From positions 1-33,051 of the forward strand of contig JAKBCE010000035.1 of assembly GCA_021808195.1 (NCBI GenBank): a stretch of DNA of 33,051 nucleotides, read 5' to 3'. Below are positions 22,622-31,105 of the stretch, one piece after another (the stretch's first letter is position 1; every line of letters begins with the position of its first letter). A model generated the notes under the pieces. That model was not told where the DNA came from, did no database searches, and saw nothing but the letters and a program-made list of their open reading frames with translations. The position numbers and the translations under genes are program-made. The stretch comes from Pseudomonadota bacterium (GTDB lineage Bacteria; Pseudomonadota; Gammaproteobacteria; Steroidobacterales; Steroidobacteraceae).

Positions 22622-23907
22622 CGACCCGTGACCTCCAAACGCAAGAAGTGCGTCGCGCAGGAGATGCACGGATCGTGATTGCGCACCAAGCGCTCGCAGC
22701 GCTCGCGCAGGCGCTCCTGCGGCTGTTCCAGGTACTCAGCGGTGAAGCGCAGCAGATCCTCCTCGATCGCCGCCTGGTTCTGCGAAGTGGGCGGCACGAT
22801 GCGTGCCTCGGTGATCGTGCCATCGGCGGCGAGGCGATAGCGGTGATACAGCAGGCCGCGCGGCGCCTCCGTCGCTGCGATCGCCATTGCGGCGCGCGGA
22901 GCATACTCACCGTCCGCGGCGTCGGGTGGTTCATAGCGCTCGATGATGCGTAGCGCCTCATCGCAGGCGTGCAGCACCTCGACCGCTCGCACCACGATGC
23001 TGCGGAATGGATTCGTGCAGTGACGGGTGAGCCCCGCCTCAAGCGCCGCCTCGCGCGCGATCGGTGCGAGACGCTCGAAGTTCAGGTTGTAGCGGGCGAG
23101 CGGGCCGGTGAGGTAGGCGCCACCGGCGCGCAGTTGCGCGTGCAGCGCTGTAGAGTGTTTCACTTGAAGCTCCTCGACGTGCGCTTCGAAGTCGGCCGGC
23201 GCGATGTCCAGTCCGCGGTTCGAGACGATCCGGCCCTCGTTGAAGGGATATTCCGTCGGGTGGCGCAGCGCGAGAAAGGTGTAGTCCCGATCGCAGGCCG
23301 GGAAGTCGAATTGCGCCGTCCAGCGCACGGTGGCGAGCGCCGCCTCACGGGCCCGCTCGAGCCGCTCCGTCAGGGCGAGCAGCTGCGCTCGGCTCGGTAC
23401 ACGGTAGAACCCGCCCACCCGCACGGTGACCGGATGCACTTCACGGCCGCCGAGCAGCGCAACGAGCTCGTTGCCGGTTTGCTTCAGAGTCAGACCGCGG
23501 CGCACGGCATCGCCGTGCTCGCGGGCCATTTCGATGCCGCTCGCGTAGCCGAGGAAATCCGGCGCGTGCAGCAGCGTGATGTGCAGCGCATGGCTCTCGA
23601 TCCACTCCCCGCAGTAAAGCAGTCGGCGCAGCGCGCGCACCGGAGCGCTGAGCTGCAGACCGAGCGCGCTTTCCATCGCGTGCACGGCGCTCATCTGATA
23701 AGCGACCGGACAGATGCCGCAGATCCGCGCGGTGATGTCCGCTGCCTCGGTGTAACTGCGCCCGCGCAGCAGCGCCTCGAAGAGGCGCGGCGGCTCGAAG
23801 ATGCGCAGCTGTGCCCGGCTGATCCGCCCGTCGCGCAGCGTCAGTCGCACCGCGCCTTCCCCCTCGACCCGGGTCAGAGCCTCGATGCGGATGGTCTTAC
23901 TCGCCAT
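22618..23907 (-). CDS. hydA: Group 3b [NiFe] hydrogenase large (alpha) subunit
   Basis: A 429-residue protein from the ATG at 23907, which overlaps the small-subunit gene by 11 bases. The active-site cysteines are present in both motifs: [10 protein letters not shown] (C63, C66) and DPCISCATH (C414, C417, with H420 as the last residue before the cleaved tail). The L1 form [15 protein letters not shown] and the L2 form DPCISC are characteristic of cytosolic group 3b (sulfhydrogenase-type) enzymes rather than uptake hydrogenases, and there is no Tat signal on the partner subunit. It carries the Ni-Fe(CN)2CO site and interconverts H2 with protons and electrons. Confidence 0.94.
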   Translation of the reverse strand: MASKTIRIEALTRVEGEGAVRLTLRDGRISRAQLRIFEPPRLFEALLRGRSYTEAADITARICGICPVAYQMSAVHAMESALGLQLSAPVRALRRLLYCGEWIESHALHITLLHAPDFLGYASGIEMAREHGDAVRRGLTLKQTGNELVALLGGREVHPVTVRVGGFYRVPSRAQLLALTERLERAREAALATVRWTAQFDFPACDRDYTFLALRHPTEYPFNEGRIVSNRGLDIAPADFEAHVEELQVKHSTALHAQLRAGGAYLTGPLARYNLNFERLAPIAREAALEAGLTRHCTNPFRSIVVRAVEVLHACDEALRIIERYEPPDAADGEYAPRAAMAIAATEAPRGLLYHRYRLAADGTITEARIVPPTSQNQAAIEEDLLRFTAEYLEQPQERLRERCERLVRNHDPCISCATHFLRLEVTGR

Positions 23908-24679
23908 GGCGCTCGCTCTCGCTGCGAAACGCCGCGGCATCGGCGTTGAACGTGCGGTACAGCCGCAGCAACTGCGGGCGGGACAGTCCGAGCGCCGCGA
24001 GCCGTTCGGACAGCGCATGCGTATTCGGCGAGTCTTGTGGTCCGAAGCAACCGTAACAGCCACGATTGCACCCCGGGCAGATCGCTCCGCAGCCGGCTTG
24101 CGTCACCGGCCCGAGACAGGCGCTGCCGTGCGCCACGAGCACACAGGGCCAGCCGAGAGATTTGCACTCGATGCACACGCTGTGAGTCGGTATGGCGGGC
24201 CGCCGTCCGGTGAGGAACGCACTGATGACCTCGAGCAGCTGCAGCTTGTTGACCGGACAGCCGCGCAGCTGGAAGTCCACCGGCACATGTGCGGCAATCG
24301 CGCTCGCAGTCGCCAGCGTGCGAATGTAGGCCGGACGGGCGTAGACCGCCGCGGTGAATTCGCGGATATCGGCGAAATTGCGCAGCGCCTGAATGCCGCC
24401 GGCGGTGGCGCAGGCACCAATCGTCACCAAGTACGTCGAGCGGCGCCGCACGGCCTGGATGCGCGCCTCGTCGGCCGCAGTCGTGATCGAGCCTTCGACA
24501 AGGGACAGATCGTAGTGTCCGCGGGGTGCGCGGGTGAGCGCTTCCGGAAAGTACGCGATCTCGATCGCCTCGCTCAGGGCGAGCAGCTGCATCTCGCAGT
24601 CGAGCAGGGTGAGCTGGCAGCCGTCGCACGAGGCGAACTTCCACACTGCAAGTCGGGGTTTGCCGCTGTGCACGGGCAT
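23897..24679 (-). CDS. hydD: Group 3b [NiFe] hydrogenase small (delta) subunit
   Basis: A 260-residue protein from the ATG at 24679, overlapping the gamma-subunit stop (TGATG); a GTG one codon earlier is also possible. It begins directly with the proximal-cluster motif [14 protein letters not shown] (C18, C21) and has no Tat signal, showing a cytosolic enzyme. Further cluster ligands are in [30 protein letters not shown] and [13 protein letters not shown]. It passes electrons from the Ni-Fe site through three Fe-S clusters to the gamma/beta diaphorase part. Confidence 0.93.
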   Translation of the reverse strand: MPVHSGKPRLAVWKFASCDGCQLTLLDCEMQLLALSEAIEIAYFPEALTRAPRGHYDLSLVEGSITTAADEARIQAVRRRSTYLVTIGACATAGGIQALRNFADIREFTAAVYARPAYIRTLATASAIAAHVPVDFQLRGCPVNKLQLLEVISAFLTGRRPAIPTHSVCIECKSLGWPCVLVAHGSACLGPVTQAGCGAICPGCNRGCYGCFGPQDSPNTHALSERLAALGLSRPQLLRLYRTFNADAAAFRSESERHGE

Positions 24680-25515
24680 CACAGCTCCCGCACCCGCAGC
24701 GGCTCGCGCAGCCGATCGTAGCGAACGACCGGTCCGTCACGGCAGAGCAACAGTTCACCGAACTGGCAGTGACCGCAGATGCCGAGGCCGCACTGCATGT
24801 TGCGCTCCATTGACAGGTAGATTGATTCGCTGGTGATTCCGGCCGTCACAAGTGCCTCGGCGGCAAAGCGCATCATGATTTCCGGTCCGCAGACGAGCGC
24901 CATGGTGTGCTCTGCGGCGAGGCGCGCCCGTTCGATGAGCGCCGTGACCACACCGATGTGGCCGTCCCAGGCTCCGAGGGCATGATCGACCGTCACGGCC
25001 ACCGTGAGATCGGCGCGTCGACGCCATGCGTTGATTTCGCGGCGAAAGAGAATTTCTGCCGGCGAGCGCGTGCCGTAGAGCAGAGTGATCTGCCCGTAGC
25101 GGGAACGTTGCGCCAGCAGGTGGTACAGCGCCGGGCGCAGCGGCGCGAGACCGAGCCCGCCGGCGACCAGCACGATATCCTGGCCGAGTGCCTCGGCGAG
25201 CGGCCAGCCGGTGCCGAACGGACCGCGGATACCGAGCGTCGCACCCGCATCCAGGTGCGCCAGCGCAGCCGAGACCGCACCGACCGCCCGAATGGTGTGT
25301 ACGATGCGCTGCGGCTCGGCCGGATCACCGGAGTAGCTGATCGGCACCTCACCGATGCCGAAAGCGGTCAGCATGTTGAACTGACCGGCGCTGAAACCAG
25401 CGCGAGCCTCGGGACCGGCATCGATCTCAAGCGTCCACACCTGTGGTCCGTCCCGCCGCCGGCTGCGTACGCGGGCAGGACGCGGGCACATCGGATCGAT
25501 GGCGCTCACATCCAT
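24679..25515 (-). CDS. hydG: Group 3b hydrogenase gamma subunit, FAD/NAD(P)-binding reductase
   Basis: A 278-residue protein from the ATG at 25515, 7 bases after the preceding stop; an ATG at 25545 would overlap the previous gene. It is a ferredoxin-NADP reductase-type flavoprotein. The FAD-domain segment is VPISYSGD and the NAD(P)-domain glycine-rich segment is [19 protein letters not shown], followed by [13 protein letters not shown] and LVCGPEIMM. The C-terminus has a [2Fe-2S] motif with C242, C247, C250 and C258 ([10 protein letters not shown]...LLLC). It exchanges electrons between NAD(P)H and the hydrogenase Fe-S chain. It matches sulfhydrogenase gamma subunits. Confidence 0.93.
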   Translation of the reverse strand: MDVSAIDPMCPRPARVRSRRRDGPQVWTLEIDAGPEARAGFSAGQFNMLTAFGIGEVPISYSGDPAEPQRIVHTIRAVGAVSAALAHLDAGATLGIRGPFGTGWPLAEALGQDIVLVAGGLGLAPLRPALYHLLAQRSRYGQITLLYGTRSPAEILFRREINAWRRRADLTVAVTVDHALGAWDGHIGVVTALIERARLAAEHTMALVCGPEIMMRFAAEALVTAGITSESIYLSMERNMQCGLGICGHCQFGELLLCRDGPVVRYDRLREPLRVREL

Positions 25516-25522
25516 GGCCAGC

Positions 25523-25984
25523 TCAGCGGCCGGTGCCATAAACATCGAGCAATTGCAGCCGCGCAGCCTGCAACCGCTGCACCAGCACCGGCATGAAGCG
25601 CTTCATCAATTCATAGCCGAGGTGATGGTCGGCCTCGCTCTTCGCACGCAGGCAGGCCGCATCGATCGAGACGGCACGCACCTGCTCGATCGCTTTGGCA
25701 TCGTACGTCCAGCGATACGGCGGAATGAGCCACGACACCCCGAGCAACTCCCCGGGTCCGAGCGTCTGAAACGTGACGGTGCCGCGTCCCGGCCCGGTGA
25801 GTTCGAGGGCCACTCGGCCGTGACGCAGCAGAAAGAATGCCTCGGCCGGTGCGCCGTGCTGCAGCAGATAACGTCCCGAATCGAAGCGCACGTTGTGCGC
25901 GCAGCCCCCGATCAGCTGCAGGTAGGCCGGTTCGATGCCGGCAAACAGCGGATGAGTATTGAGGATCTGCTCGATCGTTTCCAT
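25523..25984 (-). CDS. Small cyclic-nucleotide-fold protein in the hydrogenase operon
   Basis: A 153-residue protein with GAGGAG before the ATG at 25984; its ribosome-binding site overlaps the stop of the beta-subunit gene. It is a stand-alone cNMP-type beta-barrel ([45 protein letters not shown]) with no DNA-binding domain. The usual phosphate cassette (GE..L...R.A) is replaced by [22 protein letters not shown], so it may bind something other than cAMP or no nucleotide. Its place between the beta and gamma genes suggests a regulatory or assembly role for the hydrogenase. That is inference. Confidence 0.85.
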   Translation of the reverse strand: METIEQILNTHPLFAGIEPAYLQLIGGCAHNVRFDSGRYLLQHGAPAEAFFLLRHGRVALELTGPGRGTVTFQTLGPGELLGVSWLIPPYRWTYDAKAIEQVRAVSIDAACLRAKSEADHHLGYELMKRFMPVLVQRLQAARLQLLDVYGTGR

Positions 25985-25994
25985 GCGGCGCTCC

Positions 25995-27113
25995 TCAGCC
26001 GGGCTCCCCTGCGGCGATGGCGCTCGCCTCGGCGGTGATGTCGATTCCGGCCGGGCACCAGGTAATGCAGCGTCCGCAGCCGACGCAGCCCGATGTGCCG
26101 AATTGCTGCGGCCACGTGGCGAGCTTGTGAGTGAGCCACTGGCGGTAGCGCGCACGCGTGCTCTGACGGACGCTGCCGCCGTGTAGATAGGTCAGATCGG
26201 CGCTAAAGCAGGAGTCCCACCGACGGCTGCGCTCGAATTGCTCGCCGGCGAGATCGCTCGAGTCCTCGACCGTAGTGCAGAAGCACGTCGGACAGACCAT
26301 CGTGCAGTTGCCACAGGCGAGGCACCGCTCGGCGACATCGTTCCAACGGGGATGCTCAAGATTGTGCAGCAGCCGCTGCGGCAGATCCTCGCTCGGCATC
26401 TGCCGGCCCATGCTCGCGGCGGTGTTTGCGACGCGCGCTTCGGCGCGCGCGATCTCAGCCTCGGTTGCCGGCCGGCGCTGTAACTGCGCGAGTACCGCAC
26501 GGCCCACCTCGGAGCCGGCGCGCAGCACGATGAGCGGCTCGGACTGCGTGTCGAGTTCGGTCAGCGCCAGATCGAACCCGTCGCTGAGCGCCGGTCCGGC
26601 GTGCATGGAGGCGCAGAAGCAGGTTGCGCCCGCAACGGTGCAGTTCACAGCCACTATGAAGGTGTCGCTGCGGCGCGCCCGGTAATGTGGATCCGATCCG
26701 AGGAGCACCCGATCCTGAATCGCAATGGCGGTGAGCTCGCAGGCGCGCACACCAATGAGTGCGAACCGGTCGGCGCCCGCAGGCTCAGGCTCGAGGTGCA
26801 CGGCTTCGCTATCGCGCCGGGCGCGCCACAGGCACTGGCGAGCCGGATGCAGAAACTGCTTCCAGCTGTGTGGACCGACCGCGTAGCCGAAGAGCGCCGC
26901 ATCGTCGCGGCGCCGCAGCCGGTACTGTCCGGGGGATTGCTCATCCGTCCAGCCGCGCGGCAGATCGGCGACCGAGGCGATATCCTCGTACACAATCACC
27001 CCGGCGCGCACCTTCGGTCCGAGTGTGCGCAGCCCCCGTGCCTTGAGCACTTGGAGAAGTTCATCGAATCCTTCGCAGGTCAGAACTTGGGCTGCATCCG
27101 TCTGCGCAGACAT
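25995..27113 (-). CDS. hydB: Group 3b hydrogenase beta subunit, 4Fe-4S electron-transfer protein
   Basis: A 372-residue protein. Two ferredoxin-type cluster motifs lie in the C-terminal third: [16 protein letters not shown] and [16 protein letters not shown]. The upstream part has [17 protein letters not shown] and ATCFCASM, typical of sulfhydrogenase beta (hydB) subunits. It links the delta-subunit clusters to the gamma flavoprotein. It is the first gene of the operon, whose order (beta, cNMP protein, gamma, delta, alpha, protease) matches hydBGDA with one gene inserted and one added. The ribosome-binding site before the ATG at 27113 is weak (GGTGA). The promoter should lie in the 187-base divergent region. 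Confidence 0.92.
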   Translation of the reverse strand: MSAQTDAAQVLTCEGFDELLQVLKARGLRTLGPKVRAGVIVYEDIASVADLPRGWTDEQSPGQYRLRRRDDAALFGYAVGPHSWKQFLHPARQCLWRARRDSEAVHLEPEPAGADRFALIGVRACELTAIAIQDRVLLGSDPHYRARRSDTFIVAVNCTVAGATCFCASMHAGPALSDGFDLALTELDTQSEPLIVLRAGSEVGRAVLAQLQRRPATEAEIARAEARVANTAASMGRQMPSEDLPQRLLHNLEHPRWNDVAERCLACGNCTMVCPTCFCTTVEDSSDLAGEQFERSRRWDSCFSADLTYLHGGSVRQSTRARYRQWLTHKLATWPQQFGTSGCVGCGRCITWCPAGIDITAEASAIAAGEPG

Positions 27114-27300
27114 CGTTCACCCGTCAGCGGCTCGCTTCGTCTACAGCACATCTTCGCGGGAACGCCCCGTCGATCAATACGCACATGCCCCCAGGCGCAC
27201 CGTCCGCAGCGGCTCGCGTACGGATTGCGTAATTGCGCGTATTTCCATTGCGCGGCGCGAAGCGCAGGTTTTCCCGTGTTGAACCTCAGAGGACCCTCAG
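27114..27300. promoter_or_regulatory. Divergent regulatory region of the hydrogenase operon
   Basis: This is 187 bases between divergent starts. It contains an 11-bp direct repeat CAGCGGCTCGC (27125-27135 and 27207-27217) and three copies of ATTGCG (27224, 27232, 27247). On the minus strand a TTGAT half-site of the FNR type lies at 27177-27173, but the second half is not conserved. No convincing -10/-35 pair was found. The repeats may be operator sites. Confidence 0.45.
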
Positions 27301-27696
27301 ATGAGCAACGCGGTCGGCCGTGCGCAGATCGGCCAATGGTATCTGCGCTGGGATAAGGGCGAGCTGTTTCACGTCATCGCAAACGACGAGCGCACACATA
27401 CCATCGCGATTCAGAATTTCGATGGTGACATCGATGAGATCGACGAGGCGGCCTGGCAGGGGCTGCCGATCGGCTTCGCCGAGCCACCGGAGGACTGGAC
27501 CGGACCGGTCGACGACGTGGAGGTCGACGATCTCGGCTATTCGGAGACCGACATGCAGGCCGAGGACTGGGAGGAGCCGCTCGAATCGATCCGCAGGGGG
27601 CAGGAGGAGTGGGAGGATGCTCGCGAGGACAGTGAGAAGGATCCGCAGGGCGAGGGCCTCCCGCCACTCGAGCGCGACGAGCGGGCGCTGCGCTGA
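27301..27696 (+). CDS. Acidic soluble protein (DUF6763-like), unknown function
   Basis: A 131-residue protein with AGAGGA eight bases before the ATG at 27301. The N-terminal half resembles a small beta-rich domain (GQWYLRWDKGELFHVIANDERTHTIAIQNF with FDGDIDEID after it). The C-terminal half is very acidic (EDWEEPLESIRRGQEEWEDAREDSEKD). This N-terminal signature is seen in short proteins of gammaproteobacteria grouped as DUF6763; that assignment is from memory of the pattern and is moderate. No activity is known. It is divergent from the hydrogenase operon. Confidence 0.75.
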   Translation: MSNAVGRAQIGQWYLRWDKGELFHVIANDERTHTIAIQNFDGDIDEIDEAAWQGLPIGFAEPPEDWTGPVDDVEVDDLGYSETDMQAEDWEEPLESIRRGQEEWEDAREDSEKDPQGEGLPPLERDERALR

Positions 27697-27834
27697 GCCG
27701 CTGCTCAGGAGGTGGACTGGGGCTGCCTTTTCGGTGTATTGAGGAGGGGTCCTGGCGAATGGATTCTCATGAGCATGTTGCACATTTCCGATCGGGGCCC
27801 GTGAGGCGGTGGGCCGTAATCTCGGAGGGCGTCG

Positions 27835-28698
27835 ATGAGACGCACCGCGCAGCTGTCAGCCGACGCCCGTTCCATCGTCGCACAGATTGCGCCGGTGAGG
27901 CGGGTCTTGTGGCGAACTCTGGTTGTGTTTGCCATCGTCGGCTCGATCGCCGGTGTATTGGGCCGCAACGTTGCAGTGCTGCTGGTGCAGCTTGGCGTGC
28001 TCGGGTGGCTGTGGGTCCACGTCGGCCGCTCGCTGCGCAATCCGCGCCAGCGGATCGTGCTGCGCGGCGTGCGCGCGCGTCACTTTGCCAAGGCGCTCGC
28101 GGTCCTTGTCTTGGTACTGCTCGCCGTGGCGGCGTTGCTCGCCCCGCACACCTGGTTGCGCTGGGGCTGGTGGGAGTTTCTCGGCGGGACGGGCAACGTC
28201 ATTCTGGGCACCACCGCGCGCCGACGCCACTGGGTTTCGCATCTGGTGCTACCGGGGCTCATACTGATCCCGCTGTTGATTTCACTGTGCCTGTTTGCAT
28301 TGCGGGAGGAGCGCACGTTTCGCCGTGGCGATGAAGCGCGTCCGCTCGGCGAGCGCCTCTGGCGCGCGGTACTGTTCGGACTCGCCCATTTGGTGATGGG
28401 TATCCCGGTCGGGGCGGCGCTCGCGCTCGGTGTCGGCGGCTTCGGCTTCAGTCAGATCTACCGCAAGCGCTGGCGGGAAAGCCGATCGCGTCTGCAGAGT
28501 GTGCTCGAGTCCACTCGTGTGCACTTGGCGTACAACCTGATTCTGGTCTCTCTGGTGGCGGCGATGCTGGTCGGCACAGCAGCGGGCGCGCGAGCCTCGC
28601 CAGCGCAGCGGTCGGGTTCGCAGGGCGCGCTGCGGCGACGGAGCGGGCGCAATGGACCGCTACGGATGACGTACGGGCTGCGGCGACAGAGCGGGTGA
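27835..28698 (+). CDS. Membrane protein, probable CPBP/CAAX-type intramembrane protease
   Basis: A 287-residue protein with GGAGGG before the ATG at 27835. It has several hydrophobic segments (about 26-62, 85-103, 136-155, 178-203, 232-250). The three motif positions of the CPBP (CAAX/Abi) glutamic intramembrane protease family can be read: E158-E159-x3-R163 (EERTFR), F181-x3-H185 (FGLAH) and H230-x3-N234 (HLAYN). These residues form the catalytic site in Rce1-type enzymes. The fit is by motif only, since the rest of the protein is not strikingly similar. The C-terminal 35 residues are arginine/serine-rich and overlap the convergent gene by 39 bases. The substrate is unknown. Confidence 0.75.
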   Translation: MRRTAQLSADARSIVAQIAPVRRVLWRTLVVFAIVGSIAGVLGRNVAVLLVQLGVLGWLWVHVGRSLRNPRQRIVLRGVRARHFAKALAVLVLVLLAVAALLAPHTWLRWGWWEFLGGTGNVILGTTARRRHWVSHLVLPGLILIPLLISLCLFALREERTFRRGDEARPLGERLWRAVLFGLAHLVMGIPVGAALALGVGGFGFSQIYRKRWRESRSRLQSVLESTRVHLAYNLILVSLVAAMLVGTAAGARASPAQRSGSQGALRRRSGRNGPLRMTYGLRRQSG

Positions 28699-29331
28699 AG
28701 CCGCGGCGCGCGCGGCGAGCATTGCCGCAATCTGCTCGATTCCGCGACTCGAGCGGCGCGCTTCGCGGTACAACTTGCGTTGTAGGATCCAGGGGCCGAT
28801 CAGCGGCGGGACCCAGAAGGCTGGCTGTAGCGCGATCCGAATCTGCAGGCAGCTCGGGGCATTCACGGTGGCGCAAGGATGCACCCACCAACTCGCTTGG
28901 CCGCTGCGGAAGTCCCCGCCTTGCGGCACGAGCCGGGCGCTCATCCGGCCGCCCTGTGGCTCGGGCGTCGCCGTCACGATCTGCTCCTGATGCAGGGTCT
29001 TACAGAAAATGAGCACACATGCGTGCACGGTGACGAATAGTCGGACGCGATCGGGCCGTGCGGTGGGCTTGACACGGACCCGACGCAAGTCGGGGTTGAA
29101 GCGCGGCATTGCCGTGTAATCCTGCAGCGCCGCGAACGCGGCGGCCGGGGGTACTGCGAGGGCAATGCGCAGGGCAATCACAAAATGCGAGCCGTGCCGC
29201 GACACGTGAACTGCGAGAATCTGCTCGGCGCAGGCGGGGCGAACGAGGCACAAGAGCATCACCAGCGCAGCCATGTGCGTTGTGCTGCGCAGCGGCGCAC
29301 GGCAGCTCGAGGCGGCGCGCCGTTTCAGCAT
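28660..29331 (-). CDS. Exported SRPBCC/START-like protein
   Basis: A 223-residue protein from the ATG at 29331. This start keeps a basic n-region (MLKRRAASSCRAPLR) before the hydrophobic core ALVMLLCLVRPACA, with cleavage likely after ACA; starting at 29274 would leave no basic residues. The mature part looks like a START/polyketide-cyclase fold: VPPAAAFAALQDYTAMPRFNPDLRRVRV near the start is the helix-loop of SRPBCC proteins ('FAAL.DY..MPRFNP'), followed by strands and a long C-terminal helix. It may bind a hydrophobic ligand in the periplasm. Its 3' end overlaps the convergent membrane-protease gene by 39 bases. Confidence 0.72.
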   Translation of the reverse strand: MLKRRAASSCRAPLRSTTHMAALVMLLCLVRPACAEQILAVHVSRHGSHFVIALRIALAVPPAAAFAALQDYTAMPRFNPDLRRVRVKPTARPDRVRLFVTVHACVLIFCKTLHQEQIVTATPEPQGGRMSARLVPQGGDFRSGQASWWVHPCATVNAPSCLQIRIALQPAFWVPPLIGPWILQRKLYREARRSSRGIEQIAAMLAARAAASPALSPQPVRHP

Positions 29332-29393
29332 CGACAGTTCAGTGTGCGCTGCGGCGCCACGTCGCGTCCCGTATAGATTCAGAGAAGAAGCCG

Positions 29394-29582
29394 ATGGTCA
29401 CATCATTCTACCCCAGGGGCGCAGCCTCACGCGCACCGCTGCCCCGCAGTGCGCCCGTGCGCTTGCACCGCTTGCGGTCAATACGGATCCCGAGCCCCTG
29501 GCGGACATGCGAAGGTCGCGCCGCATCCATGCCGAACGGCACTGCAATCCGCAAAACCCGCAGCACGAATGGGCAGCGATGA
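29394..29582 (+). CDS. Possible 62-residue upstream ORF coupled to the lipoamide-dehydrogenase-like gene
   Basis: The ATG at 29394 follows an AGAAGAAG stretch (weak ribosome-binding site) and a TATAGATT that could be a -10 element at about 29372. The frame ends in TGA at 29580-29582, overlapping the ATG of the next gene by four bases (ATGA). The product is arginine-rich with no recognised domain (begins MVTSFYPRGAASR). The overlap is the only argument for translation; it may be chance. Confidence 0.25.
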   Translation: MVTSFYPRGAASRAPLPRSAPVRLHRLRSIRIPSPWRTCEGRAASMPNGTAIRKTRSTNGQR

Positions 29583-30970
29583 CGAGTGAAATTCTCATAG
29601 ACGTGATGATCCTCGGCGCCGGCGGCGGCGGCTATCCGGCGGCATTCCGACTCGCCGCGGCCGGCCTCGAGGTGGTGCTGGTCGATCCGTTCGGTAATCT
29701 CGGCGGGGACTGTCTGGCGCAGGGCTGCGTGCCGTCCAAGGCAGTCCGCGAGGCCGCGCTTGCGCGCGCGGCGGCGCGTAAATTTGGGCTGTTCGGACTG
29801 CATGGGGCGCAGCCCGAGGTGGACTGGGCAGGCGTGCTGCGGCACAAGGACCGGGTGCAGGCTCTGCGCTATGCGCAGCATCGGCTTGAAATCGATGCGG
29901 CGAATTTCACGTTTCTCGAGGGGCGCGGTCGAATTCTCGATGAACGTCGGGTCGAAGTGAGCACCTCGGCCGGGGAGGTGCTGCGCTACAACGCACGCTA
30001 CCTGATCATTGCCACCGGTTCGCGGCCGCATCGGCTCGCCATTGCCGGCGCGGAGCTCGCGGTCACCTCGCACGAGTTCTTCCGCCTGCATGCCGATCTG
30101 CCGTTCCCCACGCGCCTGATCACGATCGGGGGCGGTTACATCGGACTCGAGACCGCCTCCATGCTCGAGAGCCTGGGTGTCGAGACGGTCGTGCTGGAGG
30201 CGGCACCGCAGGTGCTTCCGGGAGCCGATCCGGGCATCGCTGCCTTTGTGCACGAGCGACTCGCGGAGCGCCTTACGCTTTGCACCGACGCCAACGTGAC
30301 CCGCCTCAGTCGCGAGCCCGGAGGGAGTGTGCGCGTGCACTACACCGCTGGCAGTGAGGAGCGCTCGGAGGTGGCCGATTGCGTGCTGATGGCAAGCGGA
30401 CGGGAAGCGGTGCTGCCGCAGGGCATCGAGGCGATTGGTCTGAGGGGCAACGGTCCAATCGCCGTCGACAGCCGCCTGCGAACTGCGCTGCCCCACGTCT
30501 ACGCCCCGGGAGATGTGAATGGTCGCAGCATGCTGTTTCACTCCGCGCTCTGCCAGAGCTGGATTGCTGCTGGGGATATCCTCGGCGCCGCCCGGCCCAC
30601 CGAACAGATGAACTTCGCGGCCGTGCCGTTCACAGTCTTCACCGATCCGGAGGTCGCCTGGGTCGGGCTCAGTGAAGCGCAGGCGACCCGTGACGGCATC
30701 GGCGCGGCGGCAGTCCTTTATGACTACCGCAATGATGCTCGCGCCCAGATCTTTGCCGAAACCCACGGCTTCATCAAACTGGTGTTCGCGACCGCGACCG
30801 GGCAGTTGATCGGCGCGCAGGTCGCGGGGCTCGATGCAGCCCAGCTGATCGCGCCCTTGGCGCTCGCCGTGCATGCGCGGACAACGGCCGCACAGCTGCG
30901 CACCATGGCGTTCCCGCATCCGATGCTCTCCGAGGGCATCAACAAGGCAGCCCGTGCTTTCAAGGCTTGA
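29579..30970 (+). CDS. lpdA: Dihydrolipoamide-dehydrogenase-like flavoprotein disulfide reductase
   Basis: A 463-residue protein from the ATG at 29579. The FAD-binding motif is ILGAGGGGYPAAFRL. The redox-active disulfide is C45/C50 in GGDCLAQGCVPSK (canonical GGxCxxxGCxPSK). The NAD-binding motif is ITIGGGYIGLETASMLESLG near 175. The dimer-interface motif FPHPMLSEG carries the catalytic H447 and E452 (canonical HPTxxE). This fits E3 of 2-oxoacid dehydrogenase complexes or a close relative; mercuric reductase and glutathione reductase fit less well. Usual residues after the first redox Cys (CLNVGCIPSK) differ here (CLAQGCVPSK). It could supply the missing E3 for the pdh-type operon at 16-21 kb, or serve the radical SAM gene downstream. 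Codons upstream of 29579 are open but unlikely coding. Confidence 0.88.
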   Translation: MTSEILIDVMILGAGGGGYPAAFRLAAAGLEVVLVDPFGNLGGDCLAQGCVPSKAVREAALARAAARKFGLFGLHGAQPEVDWAGVLRHKDRVQALRYAQHRLEIDAANFTFLEGRGRILDERRVEVSTSAGEVLRYNARYLIIATGSRPHRLAIAGAELAVTSHEFFRLHADLPFPTRLITIGGGYIGLETASMLESLGVETVVLEAAPQVLPGADPGIAAFVHERLAERLTLCTDANVTRLSREPGGSVRVHYTAGSEERSEVADCVLMASGREAVLPQGIEAIGLRGNGPIAVDSRLRTALPHVYAPGDVNGRSMLFHSALCQSWIAAGDILGAARPTEQMNFAAVPFTVFTDPEVAWVGLSEAQATRDGIGAAAVLYDYRNDARAQIFAETHGFIKLVFATATGQLIGAQVAGLDAAQLIAPLALAVHARTTAAQLRTMAFPHPMLSEGINKAARAFKA

Positions 30971-31028
30971 GGAGGAGCTCGGCTGCGCGCGTCGAATTGA
31001 TTTTTGTCGGTTGTGCTGCGCGCTCGCG

Positions 31029-31057
31029 TTGACACCCGCGATGGTGCGGCATAAGAA
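31029..31057 (+). promoter_or_regulatory. Sigma-70-type promoter for the radical SAM gene
   Basis: A perfect -35 TTGACA lies at 31029-31034 and, 17 bases on, TAAGAA at 31052-31057 as a weak -10. Transcription would start near 31064, giving a short leader that includes AGGAGG at 31089-31094. This separates the radical SAM gene from the upstream flavoprotein gene. Confidence 0.55.
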
Positions 31058-31105
31058 ACTCGAGACCGTGCGCGGAAAATGAGCACACAGGAGGCGAGTC
31101 GTTTT

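Noticed and set aside
27169..27177. FNR-type site before the hydrogenase operon
   Set aside because: Only one half (TTGAT) is present; the second half is GC-rich and no matching -10 was found.
27759..28334. A 191-codon plus-strand frame overlapping the membrane-protease gene
   Set aside because: It reads the same DNA in another frame. The hydrophobic protein at 27835 has a better start site and family motifs.
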